Virus record (IMG/VR): IMGVR_UViG_3300032896_000431
Coordinates: 1 to 64,000 of that record
Origin: a virus
Strand: one strand, 5' to 3'
DNA: 64,000 nt
Below, piece after piece: positions 1-7,946 of this stretch. The translations under genes were made by a program, and so were the position numbers. A model generated the notes under the pieces. That model was not told where the DNA came from, did no database searches, and was given only the letters and a program-made list of their open reading frames with translations. Each line of letters starts with the position of its first letter. Position 1 is the stretch's first letter.

Positions 1-1617
1 TGGATTGCGGTCAACCTTACGGCGAACCAGGCGTACGAGGTCACCGTCAATGGCCTGACCTCACAAGGCGAAGTCAGTGTCGTGACCGCGAGCGGCCTGG
101 ACGGGTCCGATGAAGCGTCGTCGGGTCTGATCGGCGACTTCTCGGCCGCGAGCAACTATGCCTATTTCATGCCGGGAACCACCGGCACCTATTACATCGA
201 CATCGCCGATCCGTATGCGATCACGCCGGAGAATTACTCGGTCAACGTCGCCGCCGTGACGGTGGATCATGGCGACAATCCGGCCACCGCCGGCACCATT
301 GCGGTTGGCGGCACCGTCGCCGGCACGCTCGCGAACATTGCCCAGCATGACTGGATTGCGGTCAACCTTACGGCGAACCAGGCGTACGAGGTCACCGTCA
401 ATGGCCTGACCTCACAAGGCGAAGTCAGTGTCGTGACCGCGAGCGGCCTGGACGGGTCCGATGAAGCGTCGTCGGGGCTGATCGGCGACTTCTCGGCCGC
501 GAGCAACTATGCCTATTTCATGCCGGGAACCACCGGCACCTATTACATCGACATCGCCGATCCGTATGCGATCACGCCGGAGAATTACTCGGTCAACGTC
601 GCCGCCGTGACGGTCGACTACGCTGACAATGCCACCACTACCGGAAGCGTCGCCGTCGGAGGCGGCATTCAGGACGTAACAATCGGCGGGACCATAACGC
701 CGTTCGTCAATATCAATATCAGCGATTTGTCCGGCCAGAACGAAACCCTGACAATCCTTGCGTCCGATGCTGGCAATGGCTCGCTCTCGAATCTCGGCAA
801 CGGCAGCTACAATTCCACCACCGGAGTTTATACTGACAGCGGTTCAGCCGCCGCGATCACGGCCGACTTGGATGGGCTGGCTTTCACGCCCAGCGCCGGT
901 GCGCCGGCATTGACCACATTTCAGATCTCAGTTGTCGACGCGGGAGGTGCCACGGCGCTGAGCAGTGCACCCAGTGTTCAGTCCGTCGAATGCTTTGTCG
1001 AGGGAACGCTGATCACGACAAGCCGCGGCCCCGTCGCGGTCGAGCATTTGGAGGTTGGGGATCTTGTTACCGCAGTATTCGGTGGGAATGTGCCCCTTAT
1101 CTGGATCGGAAGCCGTAAGATCAACTGTGGTCGGCATCCGAGGCCCTGCGCCGTCCGACCGGTCTGCATTGCGCGCAACACTTTGGGCACCGGCGTCCCA
1201 TATCGTGATGTCTGGTTGTCGCCCGACCATGCGGTCCTCATCAATGACGTGCTGATTCCGGTCAAGCACCTCATCAACGGCGAGTCGATTTATCAGGTGA
1301 GCGTAGGAAGAGTGGTTTACTACCACTTAGAATTGGCGCACCACGATGTGGTGCTAGCAAATGGGCTGCCCTCGGAATCCTATCTCGATGTCGGCGATCG
1401 TAGGAAATTCTCGACGTCTCATAATGTTGTCGACCTATTTCCTGACCTTTCGGCTCGGACTGTGGCGCCGGCCCTCTTTTGGGAGGCGTACGGCTGTGCG
1501 CCGTTGGTCGTGACGGGTCCAGAGGTTCTGTCGGCACGCCAGCTCGTTGATCGCATTGCAGCATCGGGGAGACACGGAACTTTTGCCAGTGCATCTCGGC
1601 TACCGAGCCGCGCCTAA
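1..1617 (+). CDS. PPC-like repeat and Hint domain protein, 5' end outside window
   Basis: This is the C-terminal 538 residues of a probable extracellular protein. The visible part begins inside a beta-rich repeat of the bacterial pre-peptidase C-terminal (PPC) type, recognisable by the pattern DWIAVNLTANQ ... YYIDIADPY ... YSVNVAAV. Two copies lie in tandem with a period of 351 bp (117 residues); positions 1-263 and 352-614 differ at a single base (126 versus 477). A Hint_2-type autoprocessing domain starts at residue 330 (ECFVEGTLI, candidate nucleophile Cys331), contains SPDHAV (His410) and ends near an HHDVVLANG motif. Hint_2 proteins of this kind are frequent in Acetobacteraceae and Rhodobacterales, where the domain is thought to mediate processing or attachment. 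The gene is probably host-encoded and marks chromosomal DNA left of the prophage. Confidence 0.85.
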   Translation, partial: WIAVNLTANQAYEVTVNGLTSQGEVSVVTASGLDGSDEASSGLIGDFSAASNYAYFMPGTTGTYYIDIADPYAITPENYSVNVAAVTVDHGDNPATAGTIAVGGTVAGTLANIAQHDWIAVNLTANQAYEVTVNGLTSQGEVSVVTASGLDGSDEASSGLIGDFSAASNYAYFMPGTTGTYYIDIADPYAITPENYSVNVAAVTVDYADNATTTGSVAVGGGIQDVTIGGTITPFVNINISDLSGQNETLTILASDAGNGSLSNLGNGSYNSTTGVYTDSGSAAAITADLDGLAFTPSAGAPALTTFQISVVDAGGATALSSAPSVQSVECFVEGTLITTSRGPVAVEHLEVGDLVTAVFGGNVPLIWIGSRKINCGRHPRPCAVRPVCIARNTLGTGVPYRDVWLSPDHAVLINDVLIPVKHLINGESIYQVSVGRVVYYHLELAHHDVVLANGLPSESYLDVGDRRKFSTSHNVVDLFPDLSARTVAPALFWEAYGCAPLVVTGPEVLSARQLVDRIAASGRHGTFASASRLPSRA

Positions 1618-1860
1618 CAAATGAGCAACGCGGTGAAGGTGGCTACCTCGCTGGCCCGGACAGACACACGCTGCCCAAAAATCAGCTAATATCGTCGCAT
1701 CAGTCCGGCGCAGTGCCTTCGGAGGATCTCGTCAGCGCTTCAGATGCAGGCGCGCCGGCCGCGCGTACCGGGCTACGGGAAGCTATCTCTGCCGCATGCA
1801 TGGATGCCAATCCAGACGTCGATTTCCTCGACCGGCTGATTCGGGCCTGGGGCGCCTCCC
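1618..1860. other. Gap between host gene and prophage; probable left junction
   Basis: This stretch of about 240 bp separates the rightward Hint-protein gene from the first leftward phage gene. The prophage boundary should lie here. I see no tRNA gene, integrase or clear att core, so the exact junction cannot be placed. A 61-codon GTG-start reading frame (1713-1898) runs through it but overlaps the end of the HTH gene and has no convincing ribosome binding site. Confidence 0.4.
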
Positions 1861-2352
1861 TCAAGCCGTATGGGCATGCTCCGGCTCCTCCCCCATAGTG
1901 GTTGCCTCGTCATACCAGCGGACCACCCACCGAATGCCGAGGCGGGAGAGGCCGTCCATGATACGCCACAGGAAGGCGACGTGCGCTGGGAACGGCAGGC
2001 CGGCCTGCGCAAGCGCGCTGCCGGCGTAGCCCTCCGGCGAGCGGTAGCGGAGCAACGCCACGGGGTCGGCTGGCGGGCGACGCAGGCGGGCCAGCGGCTC
2101 GAGCACCAGGCTGGCCTGGGCGCGGATCAGATCGTCCAGGTTCTTGAGTCCGTCGCTGGCGGACTTGGGGACGGCGTTGCGCCCGGCCTCCCAATGTTGG
2201 ACGGTGCGCAGGGCGGCGCCGAGGATCTGGCCGGCCTCCTGCTGCGTCAGGCCGCAAGCCTGGCGCAGCGTTATGAACTCGGCGACCGGCATGCGGTACA
2301 CCGGGCGGCGGTGGACCTGGCGGGCGGCCGGGGCGGCGTCGATATCGGTCAC
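1861..2352 (-). CDS. XRE-type helix-turn-helix protein
   Basis: This 163-residue protein carries a Cro/CI-like HTH at about residues 25-60: FITLRQACGLTQQEAGQIL followed by RTVQHWEAGRN, the usual turn and recognition helix. The C-terminal two thirds have no recognised domain but are rich in Arg, Ala and aromatic residues. The chosen start is the GTG at 2352, which overlaps the TGA of the upstream gene as GTGA, suggesting translational coupling; longer upstream frames are antisense-type artefacts of the GC-rich sequence. It is the last gene of the leftward early operon. Its position, distal and away from the promoter at 6738-6766, argues against a classic lysogeny repressor, but it could still regulate early transcription, possibly through the inverted repeat at 6703-6731. 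Confidence 0.8.
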   Translation of the reverse strand: MTDIDAAPAARQVHRRPVYRMPVAEFITLRQACGLTQQEAGQILGAALRTVQHWEAGRNAVPKSASDGLKNLDDLIRAQASLVLEPLARLRRPPADPVALLRYRSPEGYAGSALAQAGLPFPAHVAFLWRIMDGLSRLGIRWVVRWYDEATTMGEEPEHAHTA

Positions 2353-2705
2353 GGCGCCAACTCCTCGCTCTCCTCCGGCTCGACCTCGACGCCGTACTCC
2401 GGGCGGCGGTCGTTGCAGGCGCACGACCATTGATCGGTCCAGGCGCCACCGCAACGGGGACATTTGTAGAAATTGACGAAACGGCAGGGGTTGCCGTCGC
2501 CGTCGGTGGGGTCCGGGTCCGGCAAACCGGGGCGCAGATCGACATGGACGGCAGTGCCGACAGAGAAACCGCCGTCGCGCTCCGGCACGTCGAACGATGT
2601 GGCGGTGCTGTTGGGGCTGCGCTGGATGTCCAGGGCCTTGCGGGCGGCTTGGTTGTGGCAATCGGCTTCCAGGTCGATTTCCCAGGTGACGCGATAGAGC
2701 GGCAT
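2349..2705 (-). CDS. Small conserved phage/plasmid protein with CxxC zinc-type motif
   Basis: The protein has 118 residues and begins MPLYRVTWEIDLEADCHNQA, a pattern I associate with a small conserved family in proteobacterial phages and plasmids whose N-terminal half is annotated only as hypothetical. The C-terminal half has CPRCGG and a nearby CAC, which could bind zinc. Start ATG 2705 is preceded by AAAGGAT at proper distance; the frame is open further upstream but that extension overlaps the neighbouring gene and is arginine-rich non-native sequence. It overlaps the HTH gene by four bases and is part of the leftward early operon. Function unknown. Confidence 0.8.
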   Translation of the reverse strand: MPLYRVTWEIDLEADCHNQAARKALDIQRSPNSTATSFDVPERDGGFSVGTAVHVDLRPGLPDPDPTDGDGNPCRFVNFYKCPRCGGAWTDQWSCACNDRRPEYGVEVEPEESEELAP

Positions 2706-2707
2706 GG

Positions 2708-2995
2708 TCAGATCCTTTTCTCGGCTTCGTTGGCGATGTGGCCGCGGCACAGGAACACGACGGCCCAATCAATCGGCTCGGCCGGGCCGGTGCCCGATTC
2801 GGCGGCGGCGTTCAGGCCGGCGACGTAGGCGGCGGTGTGGGAGGCGGCGATGACGTGGGCGACGAAGGTCTTGGCCTCGATGTCCTGCACGCGGCCGGCG
2901 CGGGAGTCGTCTGGCACCAACACGACGGTAAACGGGGCGGGCGGCAACGCCAGCGCGGCCTGGCGCCGGCGTCTGGGCCTGTGGAGCATCGACAT
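2708..2995 (-). CDS. Hypothetical protein of early operon
   Basis: A 95-residue protein with a basic N terminus (RPRRRRQ) followed by a probable alpha/beta domain (FTVVLVPDD ... VAHVIAASHTAAYVAGL). The AAYVAGLNAA and WAVVFLCRGHIAN segments look like structured core. A strong Shine-Dalgarno (GAGGAGG) precedes ATG 2995, only a few bases after the stop of the upstream methyltransferase gene, so the two are cotranscribed. I do not recognise the family. Confidence 0.75.
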   Translation of the reverse strand: MSMLHRPRRRRQAALALPPAPFTVVLVPDDSRAGRVQDIEAKTFVAHVIAASHTAAYVAGLNAAAESGTGPAEPIDWAVVFLCRGHIANEAEKRI

Positions 2996-3005
2996 GGGCG
3001 CCTCC

Positions 3006-4865
3006 TCAGAACAGGGTCGGCTGCTCGATGCGGCGCGGCGGGCGCGGGGTGGCGGTGAACGACGCGACAGGCGGTGACGCCGCGGGTGCCTTGCGGGCGT
3101 CGATCACCAGCAGCAATGCGGAGACGCCTGTGCCCTGGTCGGCGAACGTGTCGGCGGGCAGCCCTTCGGCCTTGTTGGCGATCGGCAGGAAGGCGGCGCG
3201 CTGGCGGGGGCCGTTGGCGCAGAGCGCGACCAGCCGGCCGCCGGGTTTCAGGAACGTCAGGGCGTGCCGGATGTGCTTGATGTCAGCGCCGTGGTCGAAC
3301 GGCGGGTTCATCACCACGCGGTCGAACAGGCTGACCGGATCGCCGGGCGGCAGGGCGTAGGCGAGGAAGTCGTCATTGCGGATCGCAACGCGGCCGAGCG
3401 GGAAGTTCTGCCGGAGACGTTCAGCCAGTTCGGGGTTGACCTCGATCGCGCAGACCTCGCAGCGCGGCTCGCCGTCAACGATGGCCCGCAACAGGCTGCC
3501 GGTGCCGGCCGACGGCTCGAGTACCTGATGGCCGGACTGGATGTCGGCCAGTTCCACCATGCGGGCGGCGAGGTCGGGCGGGGTGGGGAACAGGCTGGGG
3601 ACCGCCGCGACCTTGATGCCGTCGCGCAACGTGGTGCGCATGGCGGCGATGTCGGTTGGCTCGGAGTCGGGCTGGCCCGGCGTATGCGCAACCTGGACCT
3701 GATCGAGCAGGACGAAGCCGATGCCATCGCCGGTGTCGCGCAGGCGCCCGGCGGCGCGGGACTCGGCGACTTCTGCCGCGGACATGACGGCGCGGAGCTT
3801 GTCGAACGGGATGGTGCGAGTGAAGTTCTTGCCCCCGTTGCGCCAGTTGTCCTCTACTGTGACGGAAGTCCGGTTGACCTTGCGGATGGTGGACCATCCG
3901 TGCGGGCCGGGCGGGGAGCACCAGCATTGGCAGCCCCCGCCCGGTTCGGGCCTTACCTGATCGGCGGCAGTGCCGCCGGCCTCCGCGAGCATGGCGCGCT
4001 CGTAAGCGAGGCGGTTGGCGATGTGGGCCAGCCAGCGGTCGCAGTGGGCCATGACGCGCGGATAGTGGTCGCGGGCGGCGTCCAGGACCTGCGCGACGGT
4101 CCAGGCGGGGCAGCGCGCATAACGTTTGTCGTCGGGCTGCAGCACGTCGTAGGCCGACCACCAGTTGGCCGGGCTGTGATCCTGGCGGATGGCGTACAGG
4201 TGGCCAGCCTCGGTGCAGCCGGCGATGCGGCGGGCGCGCGTGAGTTGCGCGTCGGGTTCGTTGTCCAGGCCGGCGACGCCTTCCCAGAGTTTCAGCCCCT
4301 CCTCGGCCTTGTCCTTGGCGCGCTGCTGGCGGCGTTGCTCCGCTTCCAGGGCCTTGATGCGGCGGGCGCGGACGTCGGGCCGTTCCTTGTATTTGGCGGC
4401 ACGGATCGCGCCCTCGGCGCGGGCCTGCCAGTAGCCGGCGGTTTCCCACAGGCGGACGGCGCGGCGCATACCGGCCTGGATGCGCTCGGCATCCTTGCGG
4501 GCGCGGCGTTCGGAGTGATGGCCGACCAAGATGGGCTGGCCGAGCGGGATGTTGTCGGCGATGGCGGCAACCGCGGCGCGGGCGGCGCCGGCGTCAGCGG
4601 TTCGCCGATCAGCGTAATCGTCGAAACGGTCTGCGCGTTGCTCGGCGCGTTCGACGAGACTGGTATCCTCGTCGTCGATCTGGCCGGCGAGTTCCAGCAG
4701 CAGATCTTCCCGGGCCGGAGTCCAGGTGGGGGCGACCCAAAGCTGTTGCTTGGGTGCCCAGATGAAGCCGGCAGCCTTGACCTCGTCGCAGGTTTCCGGG
4801 TCCAGCCGGGCGGTGGAGTACAGCCGGAGCTTGTTGTCGTCCGGACTGTACGTTGCGGTGATCAC
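3006..4865 (-). CDS. DUF3560 domain protein fused to N6-adenine-type DNA methyltransferase
   Basis: This 619-residue protein is a two-part fusion. The N-terminal part (KLRLYSTARLD ... AAGFIWAPKQQLWVAP, then a charged helical region) matches the DUF3560 family found in alphaproteobacterial mobile elements. The C-terminal part (about residues 410-600) is a SAM-dependent methyltransferase: motif I is LEPSAGTGSLL and the catalytic motif IV is VVMNPPFDHG, an NPPF of the kind typical of N6-adenine or N4-cytosine amino methyltransferases. No restriction endonuclease is adjacent, so it is likely an orphan phage methylase that protects or re-marks phage DNA. Start GTG 4865 has AAAGGAT upstream; the open frame extends to 5411 but that part overlaps other genes and looks non-native. 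It belongs to the leftward early operon. Confidence 0.88.
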   Translation of the reverse strand: MITATYSPDDNKLRLYSTARLDPETCDEVKAAGFIWAPKQQLWVAPTWTPAREDLLLELAGQIDDEDTSLVERAEQRADRFDDYADRRTADAGAARAAVAAIADNIPLGQPILVGHHSERRARKDAERIQAGMRRAVRLWETAGYWQARAEGAIRAAKYKERPDVRARRIKALEAEQRRQQRAKDKAEEGLKLWEGVAGLDNEPDAQLTRARRIAGCTEAGHLYAIRQDHSPANWWSAYDVLQPDDKRYARCPAWTVAQVLDAARDHYPRVMAHCDRWLAHIANRLAYERAMLAEAGGTAADQVRPEPGGGCQCWCSPPGPHGWSTIRKVNRTSVTVEDNWRNGGKNFTRTIPFDKLRAVMSAAEVAESRAAGRLRDTGDGIGFVLLDQVQVAHTPGQPDSEPTDIAAMRTTLRDGIKVAAVPSLFPTPPDLAARMVELADIQSGHQVLEPSAGTGSLLRAIVDGEPRCEVCAIEVNPELAERLRQNFPLGRVAIRNDDFLAYALPPGDPVSLFDRVVMNPPFDHGADIKHIRHALTFLKPGGRLVALCANGPRQRAAFLPIANKAEGLPADTFADQGTGVSALLLVIDARKAPAASPPVASFTATPRPPRRIEQPTLF

Positions 4866-4938
4866 GGGGTTATCCTTTCGGGCGATGCCGCGGCACCTGA
4901 CGGGCGTTTTGCCCTGGTGCCCCGGTATCGGGTGGGGG

Positions 4939-5142
4939 TCAGGCGGCCTTTTTCGCCATGACGTTGAGCGAGTAGCTGAGGGCGATGCCCTTGGGGCCTG
5001 GGATGGGCAGTGGGCCGCTGGTCGATCCGACCAGTTTCGTCTTGCCCGATCCCGAGGGCGGTGCCGCGTCAAGCGCGGCCTTGCCGATCCCCACGGTGAT
5101 GATGAGCTTGTCGCCCTCAATGCGGTGTTCGACATTGTGCAT
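4939..5142 (-). CDS. Small hypothetical phage protein
   Basis: A 67-residue protein starting MHNVEHRIEGDKLIITVGIG, predicted as a compact beta structure, with a Gly/Ser/Pro-rich centre and ending VMAKKAA. AAGGGGA precedes ATG 5142 at good distance. Similar short proteins occur in early regions of alphaproteobacterial phages next to DUF3560 proteins. No function can be assigned. Confidence 0.72.
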   Translation of the reverse strand: MHNVEHRIEGDKLIITVGIGKAALDAAPPSGSGKTKLVGSTSGPLPIPGPKGIALSYSLNVMAKKAA

Positions 5143-5233
5143 CGTCGGTCCCCTTGCTCTGCGCCGGCGGAATTGCCGATCGCATAGGGAGCGGCCGGCG
5201 TTTTAGCGGCGGTTCCCAATGCGGTCGGTTCGC

Positions 5234-5956
5234 TCACGCGTACTCCGGCTCGGGGACGGTGATTTCGCCGGCTGGGGTGTATTCCAGGGTGAAGTCGGGG
5301 GCCGGTTGGTTGGCGGCGGCCTTGCGGGCGGTGGCTGCGGCTTGTTTGACCTTCCGCTCGCGCGCGGCCTCGGTCAGCGCATCGCCGCTCAGGCCGGCGA
5401 GTTCGGGGCACTCGGCGAGGATTTCGGCGCGGTGTTTGGCCTGGCGCTCGGCGGCGGTGCGGATGTCGCCCTCCGGGTCCAACGGCCCGATTTCGGCGTA
5501 CTCGGGACCGGTCGGCAGGATGCCGCCGGGCCAGAACTGCGCCCGGGGGAAGTTTACGTCGCGCGGCGAGACCGATGTGCGGCCGAAGGTCCGGCAGGAC
5601 GTCCAGCCGGCAGGCAGGCGGGCGTGCATAGAGAGGTCCGGGTTGAGATACCAGCGCGGTCCGAAAGCATCGGCGGCGGCCTGGCGGGCGGCGGTGAAGG
5701 CGGGCGCGAAGTCATCCCAGCCCTTGTAGCTGCGACCGCCCAGCAGCCTGGGACGGGCGGGGCGAGCGGCAACTTCGGCGGCACGGAAGGCACGGGCGAG
5801 CTGACCCTGGTCGTATCGCGACAGGCTGGTGATCTGGCCAAGCACGGCGGCGAGTGCCGGCGAGGCGGCGGGCCAGGGGCCAGGCGTTGGCACGGGCGAA
5901 CGGGCGCGGAGGGCGGCGGGTGGCTCGATGCCGAACATCATGGGTTGCTCGATCAT
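5234..5956 (-). CDS. Hypothetical protein of early operon
   Basis: A 240-residue protein with no recognised catalytic motif. The middle contains SYKGWDDFAPAFTAARQAAADAFG, and the C-terminal third is a charged helical stretch (AERQAKHRAEILAECPELAGL ... ERKVKQAAATARKAA). An AGGAGA precedes ATG 5956, which overlaps the stop of the upstream gene as ATGA, indicating coupled translation. Conserved operon position suggests an accessory early phage function; nothing more specific is visible. Confidence 0.75.
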   Translation of the reverse strand: MIEQPMMFGIEPPAALRARSPVPTPGPWPAASPALAAVLGQITSLSRYDQGQLARAFRAAEVAARPARPRLLGGRSYKGWDDFAPAFTAARQAAADAFGPRWYLNPDLSMHARLPAGWTSCRTFGRTSVSPRDVNFPRAQFWPGGILPTGPEYAEIGPLDPEGDIRTAAERQAKHRAEILAECPELAGLSGDALTEAARERKVKQAAATARKAAANQPAPDFTLEYTPAGEITVPEPEYA

Positions 5957-6405
5957 TGGGCGATCTCCTGCGGTGCGGGGTGAAGGGTGCCGACGTAGGG
6001 CAGTTCCCTGCCGGACATGATGGCGTCGCGCTGGGTGCGGCCGGTGAGGCGCACAACCGCGCCACCGACGCGGATTTCCTGCTTGCCGCGTTCCCAGGTC
6101 ATTGCGGCGGCGTCATCAAGGTCGAGATAGGCGATCACGCTGCGGCCGCGTTTGGCGACGGCCTGCATGATGGCGCGCATCGACGTTGCCTCGCTGTAGC
6201 AGAGCAAGGCGCGGTCGCCGTCGGGACGGGCGATCTCGACTTCGTACATCGTCCGGCGGTTGCGTAGGCATTCCAGGCGGCGGAGTTGCTCCTCCGACAG
6301 GGGTGGCGGGGGCGTGAACACGCGGGCGGTGGCAACCTCGCGCATTGGGCAGGGATTGCGGGGCGGCGGCGGTGCGATGGCCCGGCAAAGGTCCAACAGG
6401 TCCAT
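5953..6405 (-). CDS. Hypothetical protein of early operon
   Basis: A 150-residue protein. The core reads YEVEIARPDGDRALLCYSEAT ... AIMQAVAKRGRSVIAYLDLDDAA, suggesting a small alpha/beta domain. ATG 6405 is preceded by GGAGG; the longer open frame up to 6648 is arginine/serine-rich and overlaps the preceding gene, so it is rejected. The stop overlaps the start of the downstream gene. Function unknown. Confidence 0.75.
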   Translation of the reverse strand: MDLLDLCRAIAPPPPRNPCPMREVATARVFTPPPPLSEEQLRRLECLRNRRTMYEVEIARPDGDRALLCYSEATSMRAIMQAVAKRGRSVIAYLDLDDAAAMTWERGKQEIRVGGAVVRLTGRTQRDAIMSGRELPYVGTLHPAPQEIAQ

Positions 6406-6418
6406 GGCTGGCCTCCGA

Positions 6419-6688
6419 TCAGTGCTGCGAGTGTTCACCGGCCAACCGCGTGCGGATGCGTGCCGCTTGCTCGCGGCGATCGGCAGCAAGGGCTGCGCGG
6501 TACAGCACGATCTCGTGGCCGTACACGCAGCCGCGGTGGGTGGTGTCGATGATCGCGAGGTTGCGGGCGATGGCGGGTGCCCATTGCAGGTCCTCGAAGC
6601 GGAAGCAGCCGGGCGGCTGCTGGGTCTGGGCATGGGCGGCTGTGCCAAGCCAGAGAATGGCGGCGAAGGCGGCTATGGTGCGGCGCAT
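6419..6688 (-). CDS. Small exported protein, first gene of the leftward early operon
   Basis: An 89-residue protein whose start at ATG 6688 gives a typical Sec signal peptide: MRRT, then a hydrophobic core FAAILWLGTA and an AHAQ cleavage site. GGGAGA lies eight bases upstream. The mature part is about 68 residues with two cysteines (PGCFRF and RGCVYG) that could form a disulfide. It is the promoter-proximal gene after the promoter/operator at 6703-6766, so it may be expressed strongly or even from the prophage state. A periplasmic protein from this position could act in superinfection exclusion, but that is speculation. Confidence 0.72.
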   Translation of the reverse strand: MRRTIAAFAAILWLGTAAHAQTQQPPGCFRFEDLQWAPAIARNLAIIDTTHRGCVYGHEIVLYRAALAADRREQAARIRTRLAGEHSQH

Positions 6689-6702
6689 TGGTGATGTCTC
6701 CC

Positions 6703-6766
6703 ATATCAATCAATCATCTGTAGATTGATATGGTCGTATATTACGAGCAAAACCGAGGGTTGTCCA
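6703..6766 (-). promoter_or_regulatory. Leftward early promoter with overlapping inverted-repeat operator
   Basis: On the minus strand TGGACA (6761-6766) and TAATAT (6738-6743) are separated by exactly 17 bases, a strong sigma70-type match. A perfect 9-bp inverted repeat, ATATCAATC (6703-6711) and GATTGATAT (6723-6731) with an 11-base spacer, covers the expected transcription start, as expected for a repressor operator. Confidence 0.7.
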
Positions 6767-6837
6767 GGAATATTTTTCCACACGCAAGTATGCCGACCGG
6801 CGGCTGTTCTCGCGTGGTGCTGTGGTATCCGGGGAAT

Positions 6838-6872
6838 GGTAGTGGGTCAGCGTGAATCTCGGCTTTCGACCC
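6838..6872 (+). repeat. Left terminal inverted repeat of cassette A
   Basis: Reads GGTAGTGGGTCAG, two variable bases, TGAATC, TCG, then GCTTTCGACCC inward. It matches the reverse complement of 10523-10557 at 28 of 35 positions and the left end of cassette E also at 28 of 35. Confidence 0.75.
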
Positions 6873-6968
6873 AAGCCCGTCGCTGGGTGCGATCCGAACC
6901 AACATCAAAAACAGACATTCGCAGAGTTCGACAAACGCCGCGCTGCGCGGTTGGCAACTCGATCGCTC

Positions 6969-7922
6969 CTATAATAAAAACTCTTCTCTGATAACTAACC
7001 CGTAGACGTCCCTGCCGCTGCGCGTATGACCCGATTTCACAAAGCCGAGGGTTTCAAGCCAGGCGCGTCTGCGCGGATCAGCAGCGGGCGCCAGGACCTC
7101 GACGCCCTGGCGAAGTAGTCCACACAGCCTCAAATGGCTAAACGCCGCGCGGCCAACAAATCCCAGGCTCGTGGTAACACCAGGTTTCAGCGCGACACTA
7201 ATTAGCAAAGCATAGGGTGCAGACCGAGGATCCTGCAATTCCCCATCAGCGAGGTTATATGCGACCACCTCACCATTCTTATATTTTGCAGCCACCTCCG
7301 CTGAAACTCCGAGGACAGCACAGATGCCTGAGGGTTCACCTTGCTGGCGACCGCTGACTTGAGGCGAGAACCGAAGCCACCGTCGATTCTCAACCGGTGG
7401 AGGTTTAAGCAGCATCAGCGACGTAGGCTGGAGCCGGTGCCACGTGAAGATGGCGTGGATTTGGTCAGCCGGGGTTGCATTCCCTCCGAGAAAACTCGGT
7501 CGACGATGCGACTGTATCAACTCCTGATGGAGGCGCGAGAACACTAGCCTATCCTCCGGCCGTTGAACGAGTTCATATTCGGACGACTCTAACGGCTGAA
7601 GCACCAAGTTGAGAACTTCGGCCATCGTCTTGGCCTTCAACGGACCTGCACCAGGCATCGAATGGGATGGGTCACTCGCACGGCGCGCCAGATAAATTTC
7701 GCCACCTAAGATCATCGTAAGCATAGCTAGCAAGGCGATTTTGAGAGATGATGACCAATCTGCAAGCCCGAGTTGGGTTCCGAATATTTCGAGAATCAGG
7801 GCGATGGCCGAACATATCAACTCCACGGTCAGTACAAGCCGATGATGCAGGGCGGCGAAGCCGCTAACTGCATAAAAGAACCTATCGACTGCGGCGATCA
7901 TTCTCATGCAGGTACCAACCAA
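6969..7922 (-). CDS. Two-TM membrane protein with C-terminal cytoplasmic domain
   Basis: This 317-residue protein has two predicted membrane helices near the N terminus, about residues 28-47 (LVLTVELICSAIALILEIF) and 58-80 (SLKIALLAMLTMILGG), and then about 235 soluble residues. The last 100 residues (GFVGRAAFSHLRLCGLL ... RRAWLETLGFVKSG ... DVYGLVI) have the look of a GNAT-like or related alpha/beta fold, but the acetyl-CoA signature is not clear. It is the last gene of the cassette A operon, 24 bases downstream of the cyclase-like gene. In Pycsar and CBASS systems a cyclase is paired with a TM effector of this size class, so an effector role is a reasonable inference. Base composition is lower in GC than the phage backbone. 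Confidence 0.75.
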   Translation of the reverse strand: MVGTCMRMIAAVDRFFYAVSGFAALHHRLVLTVELICSAIALILEIFGTQLGLADWSSSLKIALLAMLTMILGGEIYLARRASDPSHSMPGAGPLKAKTMAEVLNLVLQPLESSEYELVQRPEDRLVFSRLHQELIQSHRRPSFLGGNATPADQIHAIFTWHRLQPTSLMLLKPPPVENRRWLRFSPQVSGRQQGEPSGICAVLGVSAEVAAKYKNGEVVAYNLADGELQDPRSAPYALLISVALKPGVTTSLGFVGRAAFSHLRLCGLLRQGVEVLAPAADPRRRAWLETLGFVKSGHTRSGRDVYGLVIREEFLL

Positions 7923-7946
7923 CAGCGCCAGAGGTTCTTCAGTCGG

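Noticed and set aside
1713-1898. 61-codon frame in the left junction
   Set aside because: No ribosome binding site and overlap with the HTH gene; no recognisable protein features, so not listed as a gene.
3264-4961. Long rightward frame of 565 codons opposite the DUF3560-methyltransferase gene
   Set aside because: It is antisense to a gene with clear motifs, has no ribosome binding site and a composition expected from a GC-rich shadow frame.
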